Source: G965232465 sp965232465 (GTDB taxonomy: Bacteria > Pseudomonadota > Alphaproteobacteria > JAQWUY01). From it: DNA of 64,000 nucleotides. Shown piece by piece: positions 26,655-36,451 of this stretch. Numbering within the stretch: position 1 is the first letter of the stretch; each line of letters begins with the position of its first letter. A program made the position numbers and the translations under genes. The stretch covers positions 558,001 to 622,000 of the forward strand of contig OZ246977.1 in the NCBI GenBank assembly GCA_965232465.1, given 5' to 3'. Under the pieces are notes generated by a model, which saw only the letters and a list, made by a program, of their open reading frames with translations, did not search any database and was not told the origin of the DNA.

Positions 26655-28091
26655 ATGCATACCATCACCAAGTATTTAGGGTTTAAGTATTTTGCGTTTT
26701 TATTGGCAATACCCTCTGTATTAATCCCCTCTGTGGCATTAGCTGGCGAGGTCGTTGGCGATTTTACCACAACTATTTATGGATTTATTGCGGTGGCAAT
26801 TTTTATTGTTGCATATACTTTTGTCATTATGGAGGAACGATTACACCTGAAAAAATCTGTGCCAGTCATTATTGCGGCGGGGTTAATTTGGTTTATTATT
26901 GCCGCCGCTTTGGCACAACAGGGGGATACGGATTCGGCGGCGAAAAACTTGCGTCATGCGATTATTGAATTTACCGAATTATTCTTATTCTTGTTGGCGG
27001 CGATGACATTTATTAATTCGATGCAAGTGTTTGGCGTGTTTGAGGCCATTCGGGCAAAAATTATCCGTATGGGATTATCGTTGCGGGGTATTTTTTGGAC
27101 AACAGGGATGTTGGCATTCTTGTTATCCCCCGTTGCCGATAACTTGACCACCGCATTGGTGATGGGTACGATTGTCATGGCGGTTGCCAAACACAACAAG
27201 GCATTTATTGCCATTGCCTGTATTAACATTGTGGTTGCGGCGAATGCAGGGGGGGCGTTTTCCCCATTTGGGGATATTACCACTTTGATGGTATGGCAGG
27301 CGGGTAAAGTACAGTTTATTGAATTTTTCGCCTTGATTATCCCCAGTGTTGTAAATTGGTTGGTGCCTGCATTGCTTATGAGCTTTGCCATTAAAAATGA
27401 AAAACCCGAAGGGTTTGTTGGGGATGCGACCGTTGCCCCCGGTGGTTTTACGGTGATTGGATTGTTTATATTTTCCATTTTTATGGCTGTATCCGCCCAC
27501 AATATGTTTCATTTGCCCCCTGTACTGGGTATGATAACGGGATTGGGATTGTTACAGCTGTATTCTTGGGCATATGACCGGGATTTACGCTTTACCCGTT
27601 TGTCCCATGTGGAAACAGATGGTGACGAACAACGCCACTTGGAACGGGCAAAACGGAAGTTTGATGTGTTTCACGAAGTGGAACGGGCGGAATGGGATAC
27701 TCTGTTGTTCTTTTATGGTGTTGTAATGTGCGTTGGGGGTTTGGGTACATTGGGGTATATGGCGGTGCTGTCTGATGCCATGTATACGCAACTGGGTGTT
27801 TTTCCAACCAATATTTTGGTGGGTATATTGTCGGCGATTGTCGATAACATTCCCGTGATGTTTGCCGTATTAACCATGAACCCATCGATGAATGTAAACG
27901 AATGGTTGTTGGTGACTTTGACCGCTGGTGTGGGCGGAAGTTTATTATCGATTGGTTCTGCCGCAGGCGTTGCCATGATGGGGCAAGCCCGTGGTATTTA
28001 CACTTTTTTTGCCCACCTAAAATGGTCATGGGCGATTGCATTGGGATATGGTCTGAGTATATGGGTACACACCATGGTAAATGGTATATAA
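26655..28091 (+). CDS. nhaD: NhaD-type sodium/proton antiporter
   Basis: 478-residue inner-membrane carrier of the ion-transporter superfamily, exchanging Na+ or Li+ for H+. ATG 26655 follows AAGGAGA by seven bases. Family signatures are SPVADNLTTALVMG, NAGGAFSPFGDITTLMVW and the second-half repeat AIVDNIPVMFAV; the two Asp-Asn pairs form the likely cation site. The first 30 residues are hydrophobic and end ALAGE, so a cleaved signal or first helix is possible. A single-gene unit with its own terminator. Suggests a salt or alkaline habitat. Confidence 0.93.
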   Translation: MHTITKYLGFKYFAFLLAIPSVLIPSVALAGEVVGDFTTTIYGFIAVAIFIVAYTFVIMEERLHLKKSVPVIIAAGLIWFIIAAALAQQGDTDSAAKNLRHAIIEFTELFLFLLAAMTFINSMQVFGVFEAIRAKIIRMGLSLRGIFWTTGMLAFLLSPVADNLTTALVMGTIVMAVAKHNKAFIAIACINIVVAANAGGAFSPFGDITTLMVWQAGKVQFIEFFALIIPSVVNWLVPALLMSFAIKNEKPEGFVGDATVAPGGFTVIGLFIFSIFMAVSAHNMFHLPPVLGMITGLGLLQLYSWAYDRDLRFTRLSHVETDGDEQRHLERAKRKFDVFHEVERAEWDTLLFFYGVVMCVGGLGTLGYMAVLSDAMYTQLGVFPTNILVGILSAIVDNIPVMFAVLTMNPSMNVNEWLLVTLTAGVGGSLLSIGSAAGVAMMGQARGIYTFFAHLKWSWAIALGYGLSIWVHTMVNGI

Positions 28092-28114
28092 ATACTTAAA
28101 ACCTTAATACAAAC

Positions 28115-28146
28115 AAAAAGCCCTGCTAACAAGCAGGGCTTTTTTT
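28115..28146 (+). terminator. Rho-independent terminator, probably bidirectional
   Basis: Stem GCCCTGC/GCAGGGC with loop TAACAA (28120-28139), seven T downstream and five A upstream. It lies between the convergent nhaD and the lipoprotein gene and can serve both. Confidence 0.9.
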
Positions 28147-28167
28147 AGTAAGATTTTATAAAAAGAA

Positions 28168-29439
28168 TTATTGTTTTTCAGCGGCGTATCCACCTATCAT
28201 CATACTGAATGGATCACCATTTTTTGACATTGTGACGGCACCTGCGGTTTCTTCGGCGTTGGGACCAAAGAAATTTCCTTCAAATTGTGCATCCCATTTT
28301 CCAGATTGCCCAGCACTCCCGCCGCCTTCAGTCAGGGTGCCTGTATAAACACCAGTATTATCATACTTAATGGCATTGCCCCCCTGTAATTGCAATTTTG
28401 CACTGTTGCTGATAAAGGGTGTATCGTTTCCCGTACCGCTGATCGCCATTGTGTTATATTTCATATTATTTACATCAAATTGTGTAATTTCTTGATTTGA
28501 AACATCAATTTTTATGTCCACATCCCCACGCATATAAACTTCCTGAGTGTTAATGCTCCCCATGGCGTGATACCCCCCTGTTTTTTTATAATTTGCCCCC
28601 ACTTTGCTTAGGTTCGCAGTCGTTGTATAATCGCCTGTGATATTGGTAAACATAGCACTTCTTAACTTTGTATCAAGCATCGCAAAAATACCTAATCTGG
28701 CATGTTTGGCAAAAACATTTTTCTTGCTACTGATAACCATTATGATCGTATGTACCTTATCCCCATCTTTTAAATGTACACCATCCTTATGGAAATAATA
28801 CTTAGCAGACGAATCGTGGAATACATCTTTTTTGCCATTTACCACATCTATCCAACTTGCCCCTTTTAAACTAGAACGATTACCTGTACTTAAACCTGCG
28901 GTGTTTAAAAGGTGCATATCAAAGGTATTTGCTAAAGCCCCAAACGCATTTTTTACAGTAAGTGTTGGTATTTTTTGATTATCTGATACAGTCAGAGCCC
29001 CCCTTGTATATACATCGCTGGTATCAGCTTTTTTATAATCAGAATCCTTCATTCCTTTAATAAGCAAGGTACCGCCTTTTAAAACAGCTTCTCGTATTTC
29101 TTGGCAATCATTGGCACTTGTAACACACGATTCATAGTTTAAGGTAATCCTGCCATCGCTATGAAATTGCATGGTGCTGTTACCCTGTATTTTTGCATTT
29201 GCAACATCTACTTTATAATTTGGATTATAACTAGGCGATATTGATTTTTGCGGCTTAGATAAAGTGGACTTATTGCCATTTTGTATCGCCCCCAATGACT
29301 CGTCAGAGAGCTGCAAATCACTGCGTTGTAATGTTGGGGATGTTGGGGCAGCCGTAGTCTTTTCAGCACTTCCACCGCCCCCGCCGCCACAAGCGGAAAT
29401 ATACACAGCAATAAGCGTTGTTAATAATATTTTTTGCAT
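28168..29439 (-). CDS. Surface lipoprotein with TbpB-like C-terminal barrel
   Basis: 423 residues. Lipobox YISAC puts the lipidated Cys at 17, followed by a flexible Gly/Ser/Thr linker. The C-terminal part ends in the small beta-barrel signature shared by TbpB, HpuA and other Slam-exported lipoproteins (WDAQFEGNFFGPNAEETAGAV). The middle is beta-rich with a Cys pair (CVTSANDC). Such proteins sit on the cell surface and often bind host metal carriers. No Slam translocon or TonB receptor is adjacent. AAAGGA precedes ATG 29439. Ligand unknown. Confidence 0.78.
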   Translation of the reverse strand: MQKILLTTLIAVYISACGGGGGGSAEKTTAAPTSPTLQRSDLQLSDESLGAIQNGNKSTLSKPQKSISPSYNPNYKVDVANAKIQGNSTMQFHSDGRITLNYESCVTSANDCQEIREAVLKGGTLLIKGMKDSDYKKADTSDVYTRGALTVSDNQKIPTLTVKNAFGALANTFDMHLLNTAGLSTGNRSSLKGASWIDVVNGKKDVFHDSSAKYYFHKDGVHLKDGDKVHTIIMVISSKKNVFAKHARLGIFAMLDTKLRSAMFTNITGDYTTTANLSKVGANYKKTGGYHAMGSINTQEVYMRGDVDIKIDVSNQEITQFDVNNMKYNTMAISGTGNDTPFISNSAKLQLQGGNAIKYDNTGVYTGTLTEGGGSAGQSGKWDAQFEGNFFGPNAEETAGAVTMSKNGDPFSMMIGGYAAEKQ

Positions 29440-29487
29440 AACTTCAATTCCTTTCCTTAACTTCTTAAATTTTATGCACCTTTGCCA

Positions 29488-29516
29488 TGTATAACATACC
29501 TTGGAGTATTATGCAA
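29488..29516 (-). promoter_or_regulatory. Putative promoter of the surface lipoprotein
   Basis: On the minus strand TTGCAT, 17 bases, TATACA, ending about 49 bases before the start. No Fur-box-like palindrome is evident around it. Confidence 0.45.
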
Positions 29517-29562
29517 ATTGTTTTTTTATTTTTGATGGGATATCATATTTAAAAACCTGTGC

Positions 29563-29591
29563 TTTACAGAGCGGGCGATTCGTATTATAGT
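29563..29591 (+). promoter_or_regulatory. Putative promoter of the MDR gene
   Basis: TTTACA (29563-29568), 17-base spacer, TATAGT (29586-29591), about 47 bases before ATG 29638. Confidence 0.5.
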
Positions 29592-29637
29592 ACTGTAAAA
29601 GTATATGAAAATTTTTATCATAAAAGGAGATGTTTTT

Positions 29638-30609
29638 ATGAAAGTACAATTAGTTAAAAAATTTGGCGATGCATCTGTATTTTGTTTCGAGGATATGCAT
29701 ATGCCCACCCCCCAACAAAATCAGCTGTTGGTAAAGGTGTATGCCACTTCTGTAAACCCGATTGATACCAAGATTCGGGCGGGTTTATTGGGGGGGGATT
29801 TGCCCCTGTTACTGCACAGCGATGTATCAGGTGAAATTGTTGCCCTAGGCGATGGTGTGGATTCGTTTGCGGTGGGGGATAACATATACGGATTTGCCGG
29901 TGCATGGGGCGGTGGCACCGGGTCGGCTGCGGAATATGCGTTGGTCGATTATCGTTTGATTGCCCATGCCCCCAAAAATATATCTGTACAGGATTGTGCT
30001 GCGCTGCCATTGGTAGCTTTGACGGCGATACATGGGTTGCAACGGCTGCATGTAAAACCCCATGATGTGGTGTGTGTACAATCGGCAACCGGGGGGGTCG
30101 GATATATGGCAACCCAAATCGGGATTGCCAAAGGGGCAAAAGTGATCGGTATTACCAGTGATGATGCAAAATGCAAAATGATTACAGATACCGGTGCCAT
30201 TGCCCTTAATCGTAACAGTCAGGATCAATATGTTTATGCCCAACAACAAGGCGGATTTGATAAGATATTTAATACAGTTGGCATGCAATCTTTGGACGAT
30301 GCGTTTGAAATGGCAAGTACATATGGTACAATTGTCGGTATTGCCGGGCGGAGCGATCATAATTTGGGAATATTACATATGAAAAACCTGACTTTGTCCT
30401 TTGTATTCTTACGGGCGTATATTGCTACGCCTGAATACCGCCACAAGGTGGGGGATATGCTAACCAAACTTACCGAGTGGGTGGAGCAGGGCAAAGTAAA
30501 ACCCGCCATTCACAATCAGCGATTTACCCTTGCCACCCTTGGGGATGCCCATGCGTGCTTAGAATCCGGTGTGCATAATGGTAAAAAAGTTGTTGTGGAT
30601 ATTTTATAA
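29638..30609 (+). CDS. NADPH:quinone reductase-like MDR oxidoreductase
   Basis: 323-residue medium-chain dehydrogenase/reductase. The N-terminal GroES-like domain (LLVKVYATSVNPIDTKIRAG) and the Rossmann motif SATGGVGYMATQIG are clear. The Cys ligands of structural and catalytic zinc are missing, as in quinone oxidoreductases and enone reductases. ATG 29638 follows AAAAGGAGA; an upstream ATG at 29605 lacks a good site. An SDR gene follows after nine bases, its ribosome site overlapping this stop, so they form a two-gene unit. Substrate unknown. Confidence 0.86.
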   Translation: MKVQLVKKFGDASVFCFEDMHMPTPQQNQLLVKVYATSVNPIDTKIRAGLLGGDLPLLLHSDVSGEIVALGDGVDSFAVGDNIYGFAGAWGGGTGSAAEYALVDYRLIAHAPKNISVQDCAALPLVALTAIHGLQRLHVKPHDVVCVQSATGGVGYMATQIGIAKGAKVIGITSDDAKCKMITDTGAIALNRNSQDQYVYAQQQGGFDKIFNTVGMQSLDDAFEMASTYGTIVGIAGRSDHNLGILHMKNLTLSFVFLRAYIATPEYRHKVGDMLTKLTEWVEQGKVKPAIHNQRFTLATLGDAHACLESGVHNGKKVVVDIL

Positions 30610-30618
30610 GGTGCAACA

Positions 30619-31401
30619 ATGGATATTACCAACAGTCGTATTTTAATAACAGGGGGTACAGGGGTACTTGGTAGTGCTTTGGTGCGGGCGTTATCCGCCC
30701 ATACCCCCCATATAACTATTGTGGGGCGTAATCAACAGGTATTGACCGAGATGCAGTCCCAATATGATATAACCTCACTCATTGCGGATTTATCATTGGT
30801 ACAAGATCGTAAAATCGTATGTACCCATATTGCCAAAAATCCCGTTGATATGGTGATTCATTGTGCCGGTATTTTGACCATAGAACCCTTTGAAAATACC
30901 GATTTTGATGCCATACAACAGACCATTGATATAAACTTGACTGCGGCGGTGCAAATCAGCCAACAGGCAATAAAAACCGCCCTTGTTCGTAATCGCAAGG
31001 TGAAAATTGTACCCATTGCATCGGTGGGGGCGGATATGGCGATGCCATTTTTTGGGTCATATGGGGCGACGAAATTTGGCGTAAAGGGGCTGTGCCAAGG
31101 GTTGACACGGGAATATGATAAAACCGCTGTGTCCATATTGTTGGTTGCCCCCCGTACCATTAAAAGTGATACCATGGATGTAAACATTAAACATATTCTT
31201 AACGCCATGATGGCAGGGGCGGATACCCCAGAATATATTGCCAAACGGATTATAAAAGCCATAAAATCGGATAAACGCCGTTTGTATTTTGGGCGTATGG
31301 AACGCATCGGTATTATCGTAAACGGGGTTATGCCGATTATAACAGACATGTTATTTAAGGTATGGACGCCGATTATAAAACGCCATATTACACCCAAGTA
31401 G
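30619..31401 (+). CDS. SDR-family oxidoreductase
   Basis: 260 residues with the SDR cofactor motif TGGTGVLG (11-18), CAG at 82-84 and the triad Ser135, Tyr148, Lys152 (YGATK). The C-terminal 40 residues are basic and hydrophobic (GIIVNGVMPIITDMLFKVW), suggesting peripheral membrane association. AAGGTG overlaps the preceding stop. Pairs with the MDR gene; the substrate cannot be inferred. Confidence 0.85.
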   Translation: MDITNSRILITGGTGVLGSALVRALSAHTPHITIVGRNQQVLTEMQSQYDITSLIADLSLVQDRKIVCTHIAKNPVDMVIHCAGILTIEPFENTDFDAIQQTIDINLTAAVQISQQAIKTALVRNRKVKIVPIASVGADMAMPFFGSYGATKFGVKGLCQGLTREYDKTAVSILLVAPRTIKSDTMDVNIKHILNAMMAGADTPEYIAKRIIKAIKSDKRRLYFGRMERIGIIVNGVMPIITDMLFKVWTPIIKRHITPK

Positions 31402-31471
31402 CTATCCTGAAAAATTCAAAAAAGTATATCCATGGGTAAAAATGTGATATTGTGTGCTGGCTATAAGGTTT

Positions 31472-32320
31472 TTATTGCATTGTTTCATATACTTTTGCCA
31501 GTCTGCAAAATTGTTCGATGTGTAATTCTTCCGCCCGTTTTGTGGGGGCAATGTGGCATATATTTAGCAATGCCCGTGTATCCACCCCCAATGATTTTAA
31601 GGATGATCGCAACATCTTTCTGCGTTGTCCAAAGGCGGACTTTGTGATATTTTCCAAACAGTGTACATTACAATCATATAAGGGGTGTTTCCGGGGGATA
31701 AGGGTTACCACGGCACTGTCCACCTTAGGGGGGGGGGTAAACACTGTTGGGGGCAGGGTCATTTTCAGTTGCGTACGACACGCCCAATTACATAAAACAG
31801 CCAATCTGCCATAGTGTTTATGTCCTTGTACAGCGGTTATGCGTTCGGCAACTTGTTTTTGAAACATCAGGGTCATTTTGGAAAAATGCTGGCGGTGATA
31901 TATCCATGATAGCAACAGCTGTGTCCCCACATTATATGGCAGATTTGCAATAATTTGACGCGGGGGTGTGCCCATATGCCAAATGTCTGTTGTGGTTGCA
32001 TCGCCTTGTAGTATCTGCAAAGCATTTTGGCTGGCATCGACCAAAGGCGACAGGGCATGTATTGCCCGTGTATCCATATCAATGGCAATTACATCCGTTG
32101 CTCCCGCCATTAAAATAGCACGGGTCAGCCCCCCCGGACCAGGTCCTATTTCGATGATTGTACCCTTTGTTACATCCCCTGCATGGTGGACAATCTTATG
32201 GGTGATATTCATATCGTATAAAAAGTTCTGCCCTAATTTTTTTTGTGGACTCAGGTCATAATCGTATGCGGTTTGTTGCAGACTGGGCAAGGTGTGTATA
32301 TTTTTTATAATATCTGTCAT
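31472..32320 (-). CDS. rsmA: 16S rRNA dimethyladenosine transferase RsmA
   Basis: Dimethylates A1518 and A1519 late in 30S assembly. 282 residues from ATG 32320; the longer open frame reaches back into lptD and is not homologous. Seen: KKLGQNFLYD, SAM loop EIGPGPGGLTRAIL, catalytic NLPYN, and VFTPPPKVDSAVV. The Pro-Pro-Pro codons form a ten-G run on the plus strand (31728-31737). Last gene of lptF-lptG-lptD-rsmA; surA and pdxA, often between lptD and rsmA, are absent. Confidence 0.96.
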   Translation of the reverse strand: MTDIIKNIHTLPSLQQTAYDYDLSPQKKLGQNFLYDMNITHKIVHHAGDVTKGTIIEIGPGPGGLTRAILMAGATDVIAIDMDTRAIHALSPLVDASQNALQILQGDATTTDIWHMGTPPRQIIANLPYNVGTQLLLSWIYHRQHFSKMTLMFQKQVAERITAVQGHKHYGRLAVLCNWACRTQLKMTLPPTVFTPPPKVDSAVVTLIPRKHPLYDCNVHCLENITKSAFGQRRKMLRSSLKSLGVDTRALLNICHIAPTKRAEELHIEQFCRLAKVYETMQ

Positions 32321-32336
32321 ATAAAAACCAGTGGTG

Positions 32337-35300
32337 TTAAAACTGTCTTTGAATATTGCCGATTTCACGAAATTTGAATTGTACAAACAGGGATTTTTCT
32401 GGGGCACTGCGGGATTTGGAATAATCCTGCTTATATTCAATATCGGCACCAAAACAGCCACAACTGGTGTTGTATTCAAAGCCTACGGATTGACGAACAA
32501 GTCCTTTTTTGCTTTCTTCAAATTCATAACTGTGTTCTGTGCGTATGTGCCAACGGTTATTGATTTTGTATGCTATCCCAAATTTTGTTTGTGCCAGGGG
32601 GTCTAGTTGTGAATTTTTCCGAGGTTCAATTTTTGTGTATCCCATGTCAATTTTATATGTATCACGCGTATATGCAACATTTGATTCCAATTTTCGGGTG
32701 CGAAAACTATGGCTGTCCAGTTCAAAGTTAGCATATATATTGACATTGTCCCAATTGGCATATAGATTGCCAATAAAATCCGATGCAATGTTATTATCCC
32801 CTTGTGTGATATTTTGCCCCAAGAATGCTTGGACATAGGTATCGTCTTGCCATATTTTTAAACGGCTTCCATAGGATATGCGACTACCTGTGTCTATTTT
32901 ATCCACGCCTGCGTATCGGTTGTTGGCAAATAGTGTGGATTCGTCTAATTCAAAATCCACACTGTCATTATTGGGTAACCCATCGGGATTTTCATAGAAT
33001 TTTGATATAAAAATGCCCGCTATAGGTTCCAGGATAATGTGACGGTTAAGTGCAGGCCTTGAGTTTTGTGGGCGAATCGACAAGGGATATGATACGACCA
33101 TACTTGCCATCGGGGTAAAACGATTTAAACGGCCATTGGTATGGTCTTTGCCATTGACAGTAAATTCTTTAAAATATCCGAATTTGTATGCATCCGCCCG
33201 TCCGATAATGTCGGTTTTTACCAACATGCCTTGCTGGGTAACAAAAGGACGGGAATATGTAACCGTTGTGGATATTGTATGGGATTTCAAAGTGCCTTTT
33301 TTTTGTATCGAACGGGCAATCGAAGTAATGTTTACATTGCTGGTGCCTGCTGGGCTTTGAAAAGTTCGTTCGTATTGTATACTGGGGAATAAAGTGGTTA
33401 CAGGACGATCGTTTTGGCGGATGTCACGATAGGATGCGGAATCTATTTCCAGTGTGGAACTTGGGGTAATTTTCGTGGCTGTTGCCCCCGTTCGCAAGGT
33501 GTCTTTTGTGGCTTTGTTCAACAGCGTGTAGGTCTTTAAATAGGATTTTTCGGTGACATTTTGATGGTTTAATCTGTATTGCCACCCTGTGTGCGTATTT
33601 TTTACATAAGATGCAAACCAATGTCCCTGTATTTCGCCCCCAGTATCGTCCTCTCTGATAAAAGACACATTATGTCGCAGGATGGTTTTGCGGGTATCAT
33701 TGTTGTTACGGTATAAAAATTCCATCCCTTGTCCCTTGCGGGTAGTGTAAATGGGGCTGATAAGAATGTCGCTGTTATCTGTCAGGGATTTATAATAATG
33801 TCCCTGTACAAACAGCCCCAATACATTAGTGGTACCTGTATCCGGTACCAACCAACCATCTTTTTTGACCGCATCTGGTGTGGGTTGTTCCAAATTTGAC
33901 CCGAAATACGGTAGCGGAATACCCAACAGTTCCATACGGGAATTGGTAAAAGCAATATTTTGGTTTTCTACATCTAGTGTAACTTTGTCTGCCCGCATTA
34001 GCCATGTGGGGGAATTTTCGCCTTCTGGTACCCTACAGGATGTATAAGTAGCTTTTTCCGCTTGTATATTGCCATTGGCATAAGTTTGGAAAGTTTGGGC
34101 CGATATTTGTACATTATTTTGTAAATTGCGTTGCAGGTTGGTACCGCTTATGGTATCGAAGGCGATATTTGACCGCAAAGTATCCATGGTGCTCACATCA
34201 CCAGTAGGGTCCGTGTACGATACATTCCCTTCTGCTTGTACCAAGTCCAAGGATTCGTTATATATGATTTGATTTGATTGTATTTCCCCATGTATCCCCT
34301 TGGCGACGGTATTGTTACGGATTGTTAATTGGCGAATATTATCGTCATATGTTGCCATATCCCCCGTTAATATCATATTATCTTGCAGGGTTGTGGTATA
34401 TTGTACCCCCCCGCTGGCGTTCATAATATTTTCAGATTGTGTATATACAATGGTATCAGAAGTCAATATGCCATTTCCATTTTTGGCACTTGCCCCTTTG
34501 CTGAGGGTTATAAACTGTTTTTTCCTGTCATATATGGCATGATTCCCTGTTAAAGTGATATTGTCAGATTTTGATACAAATATGGTATTTTCTGTTGTTT
34601 CTATTACCTCCTGTTTTTGATCGTATTGTAAGCGGTCCGATTTTAATATGGCTTGATCGTTTTCCGCTTGGGCGTTTTTATCCAAAACCAAGGACTGTTT
34701 TTTCCTGTCATATATGGCATGATTCCCTGTTAAAGTGATATTGTCAGATTTTGATACAAATATGGTATTTTCTGTTGTTATTACCTCCTGTTTTTGATCG
34801 TATTGTAATCTGTCCGATTTTAATATGGCTTGGTCGTTTTCTGCTTGGGCGTTTTTATCCAAAACTAAGGTTTGTTGCATGCCATTATATAAGGCATTTT
34901 TGCCTTGTGCCACCAAGGGTGAAATTTTTGATGTAAACACAGTATGCCCTTGTGTTTGGATAATATCCATATTCTGATTATATTGCATGTTGTCTGATTG
35001 TATAACCGCTGCATTATTTTCTGCACGGGCATTTTTGTTTAACATTAAAACATTATTTTTTGGGTTATATATTAAATTTTGTGATTGTAATATTATGGGG
35101 CGATTTGTGTTTGTGGTGGTAAAATATGCATTACCTGTGGCGGTTGTGATTTGGGTGGTTTGGTCGTATTTAATGGAATCAGATCGCAATATCCCTTGGG
35201 TATTTTTGGCAATTGCGTTGGTATCCAGTGTTATTGTTTTTGATTGCCTGTTGTAAACCGCACTGTCGCCTTGTAATTGTATGTCATCGGCATATGCGGC

Positions 35301-35348
35301 GGCGGTGGCGATGTATATACTGAGTATAAGTTTTGTTGTGTGTGCCAC
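32337..35348 (-). CDS. lptD: LPS-assembly protein LptD with expanded N-terminal repeats
   Basis: Outer-membrane beta-barrel that inserts LPS on the surface. 1003 residues if GTG 35348 is used, which starts two bases after the lptG stop and gives a signal peptide ending AAAYA; a GTG at 35420 inside lptG is less likely. The N-terminal LptA-like region (about 25-330) has roughly seven repeats of 55-60 residues (for example HAIYDRKKQSLVLDKNAQAE). Two neighbouring repeats are nearly identical in DNA, a recent duplication. The C-terminal barrel carries Cys residues near 460 and the CGCFG motif near the end that usually form disulphides. Longer than usual LptD (about 750-830). Confidence 0.93.
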   Translation of the reverse strand: MAHTTKLILSIYIATAAAYADDIQLQGDSAVYNRQSKTITLDTNAIAKNTQGILRSDSIKYDQTTQITTATGNAYFTTTNTNRPIILQSQNLIYNPKNNVLMLNKNARAENNAAVIQSDNMQYNQNMDIIQTQGHTVFTSKISPLVAQGKNALYNGMQQTLVLDKNAQAENDQAILKSDRLQYDQKQEVITTENTIFVSKSDNITLTGNHAIYDRKKQSLVLDKNAQAENDQAILKSDRLQYDQKQEVIETTENTIFVSKSDNITLTGNHAIYDRKKQFITLSKGASAKNGNGILTSDTIVYTQSENIMNASGGVQYTTTLQDNMILTGDMATYDDNIRQLTIRNNTVAKGIHGEIQSNQIIYNESLDLVQAEGNVSYTDPTGDVSTMDTLRSNIAFDTISGTNLQRNLQNNVQISAQTFQTYANGNIQAEKATYTSCRVPEGENSPTWLMRADKVTLDVENQNIAFTNSRMELLGIPLPYFGSNLEQPTPDAVKKDGWLVPDTGTTNVLGLFVQGHYYKSLTDNSDILISPIYTTRKGQGMEFLYRNNNDTRKTILRHNVSFIREDDTGGEIQGHWFASYVKNTHTGWQYRLNHQNVTEKSYLKTYTLLNKATKDTLRTGATATKITPSSTLEIDSASYRDIRQNDRPVTTLFPSIQYERTFQSPAGTSNVNITSIARSIQKKGTLKSHTISTTVTYSRPFVTQQGMLVKTDIIGRADAYKFGYFKEFTVNGKDHTNGRLNRFTPMASMVVSYPLSIRPQNSRPALNRHIILEPIAGIFISKFYENPDGLPNNDSVDFELDESTLFANNRYAGVDKIDTGSRISYGSRLKIWQDDTYVQAFLGQNITQGDNNIASDFIGNLYANWDNVNIYANFELDSHSFRTRKLESNVAYTRDTYKIDMGYTKIEPRKNSQLDPLAQTKFGIAYKINNRWHIRTEHSYEFEESKKGLVRQSVGFEYNTSCGCFGADIEYKQDYSKSRSAPEKSLFVQFKFREIGNIQRQF
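34514..34870. repeat. Recent tandem duplication inside lptD
   Basis: Unit 1 (34514-34693, 180 bp) and unit 2 (34694-34870, 177 bp) match along their whole length. The first 88 bases are identical; a 3-base indel and about six substitutions follow. Each unit codes one LptA-like repeat of about 60 residues. Confidence 0.9.
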
Positions 35349-35350
35349 GA

Positions 35351-36451
35351 TTATCCCACTTTTTCCGATGATAAAGTTAAAAAACCGCCTAATAACAGTA
35401 TAATAATGGTGGGTAACCACCCCAATACATATGGGGGCAGGGGGGTCAAGAATACCATTGCTTGTGTCAAGTTTAAGAAAAAGAATAATACAAAAGCGGT
35501 TATCATGCCAATACCAATTAACTTCGACGGTATCACCCGTGCATACGGACGCATGGTAAAGTACGCAGCAAACAGCACTAATGCTATAAACATAAATGGC
35601 ATCGACAATAATTTATGGTATGTAAAGGTATACTCGTCCGCATTTAAGCCCCCCTTGCGTAAAGATTGAATGTGCGGGGGTAATTGCCAAAATGACATCT
35701 CGGTCGGTTTAGTAATCATATTTTCGATTAAGCTATTATTGACTGTGGTCGACATCATCATATTTTGTATGGGCGTACTGACATTATCCAAGGTACGCAT
35801 ATTACCCTTATGTAATAAAAATCCTTCTGGTTGCAGGGTCATTTTATCCACACGATATGTCCGTTGTATTTTTTGTTGCGAATCCAATTCCAAAATTTGT
35901 ACTTGGTACAAAGTAATGGGAATGTTGATGGCGAGGGAGCTGTTGATAATACGGTATCCGTCGGGAATTTTTTCACGTAACCATAAATTATTACGACTCA
36001 GTGTAATTTCCGCTGTATTTGTGGTATCCCCATAAAAATTCCAGCGTTTTTTATATTGGTCATATGTGATGCTGGCAATGGGATTTAATATGGATGTGTG
36101 TAGCACACCCAGTACAAATGCAATGACCATAGACGGAATAAGAATTTGCAGACTGCTCAGCCCAATGCTAAGTTGAATGGTCGTTTGTTTTTCCCGATTC
36201 ATATGAAAGAATGTATACATAAATGCAAACATCACGACATAGGGTAAGGCGGTGGTAAACAAGGTGGAAAAATTCAAAATCTCCATTTCCAATAATTGCA
36301 TAAAGGTTAAATGGGGCAATCGGGATGCGATACCCATAATGTCCAAAAAGGCAATTAAGATCGACATGGCAAGGGCGATAACCCATAATCCATGTATATT
36401 TCTTCGCAAGATATAAAAAAACATGGTTTTGCCCATTTTTAAAGACTTCAT
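35351..36451 (-). CDS. lptG: LPS export permease LptG
   Basis: 366-residue inner-membrane component of the LptB2FG transporter. N-terminal helices, a periplasmic beta-jellyroll (about 135-260), C-terminal helices (LLSMPFMFIALVLFAAYF). LptG rather than LptF by order and by TALPYVVMFAFMYTFFHMNREKQ. Its ATG overlaps the lptF stop (ATGA). Confidence 0.92.
   Translation of the reverse strand: MKSLKMGKTMFFYILRRNIHGLWVIALAMSILIAFLDIMGIASRLPHLTFMQLLEMEILNFSTLFTTALPYVVMFAFMYTFFHMNREKQTTIQLSIGLSSLQILIPSMVIAFVLGVLHTSILNPIASITYDQYKKRWNFYGDTTNTAEITLSRNNLWLREKIPDGYRIINSSLAINIPITLYQVQILELDSQQKIQRTYRVDKMTLQPEGFLLHKGNMRTLDNVSTPIQNMMMSTTVNNSLIENMITKPTEMSFWQLPPHIQSLRKGGLNADEYTFTYHKLLSMPFMFIALVLFAAYFTMRPYARVIPSKLIGIGMITAFVLFFFLNLTQAMVFLTPLPPYVLGWLPTIIILLLGGFLTLSSEKVG

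Noticed and set aside
26954..27502. 182-codon frame opposite nhaD
   Set aside because: Low-complexity antisense shadow of transporter codons.
34514..34870. lptD repeats considered as a mobile repeat
   Set aside because: Unit length matches one LptA-like protein repeat and the frame is kept, so coding duplication explains it.
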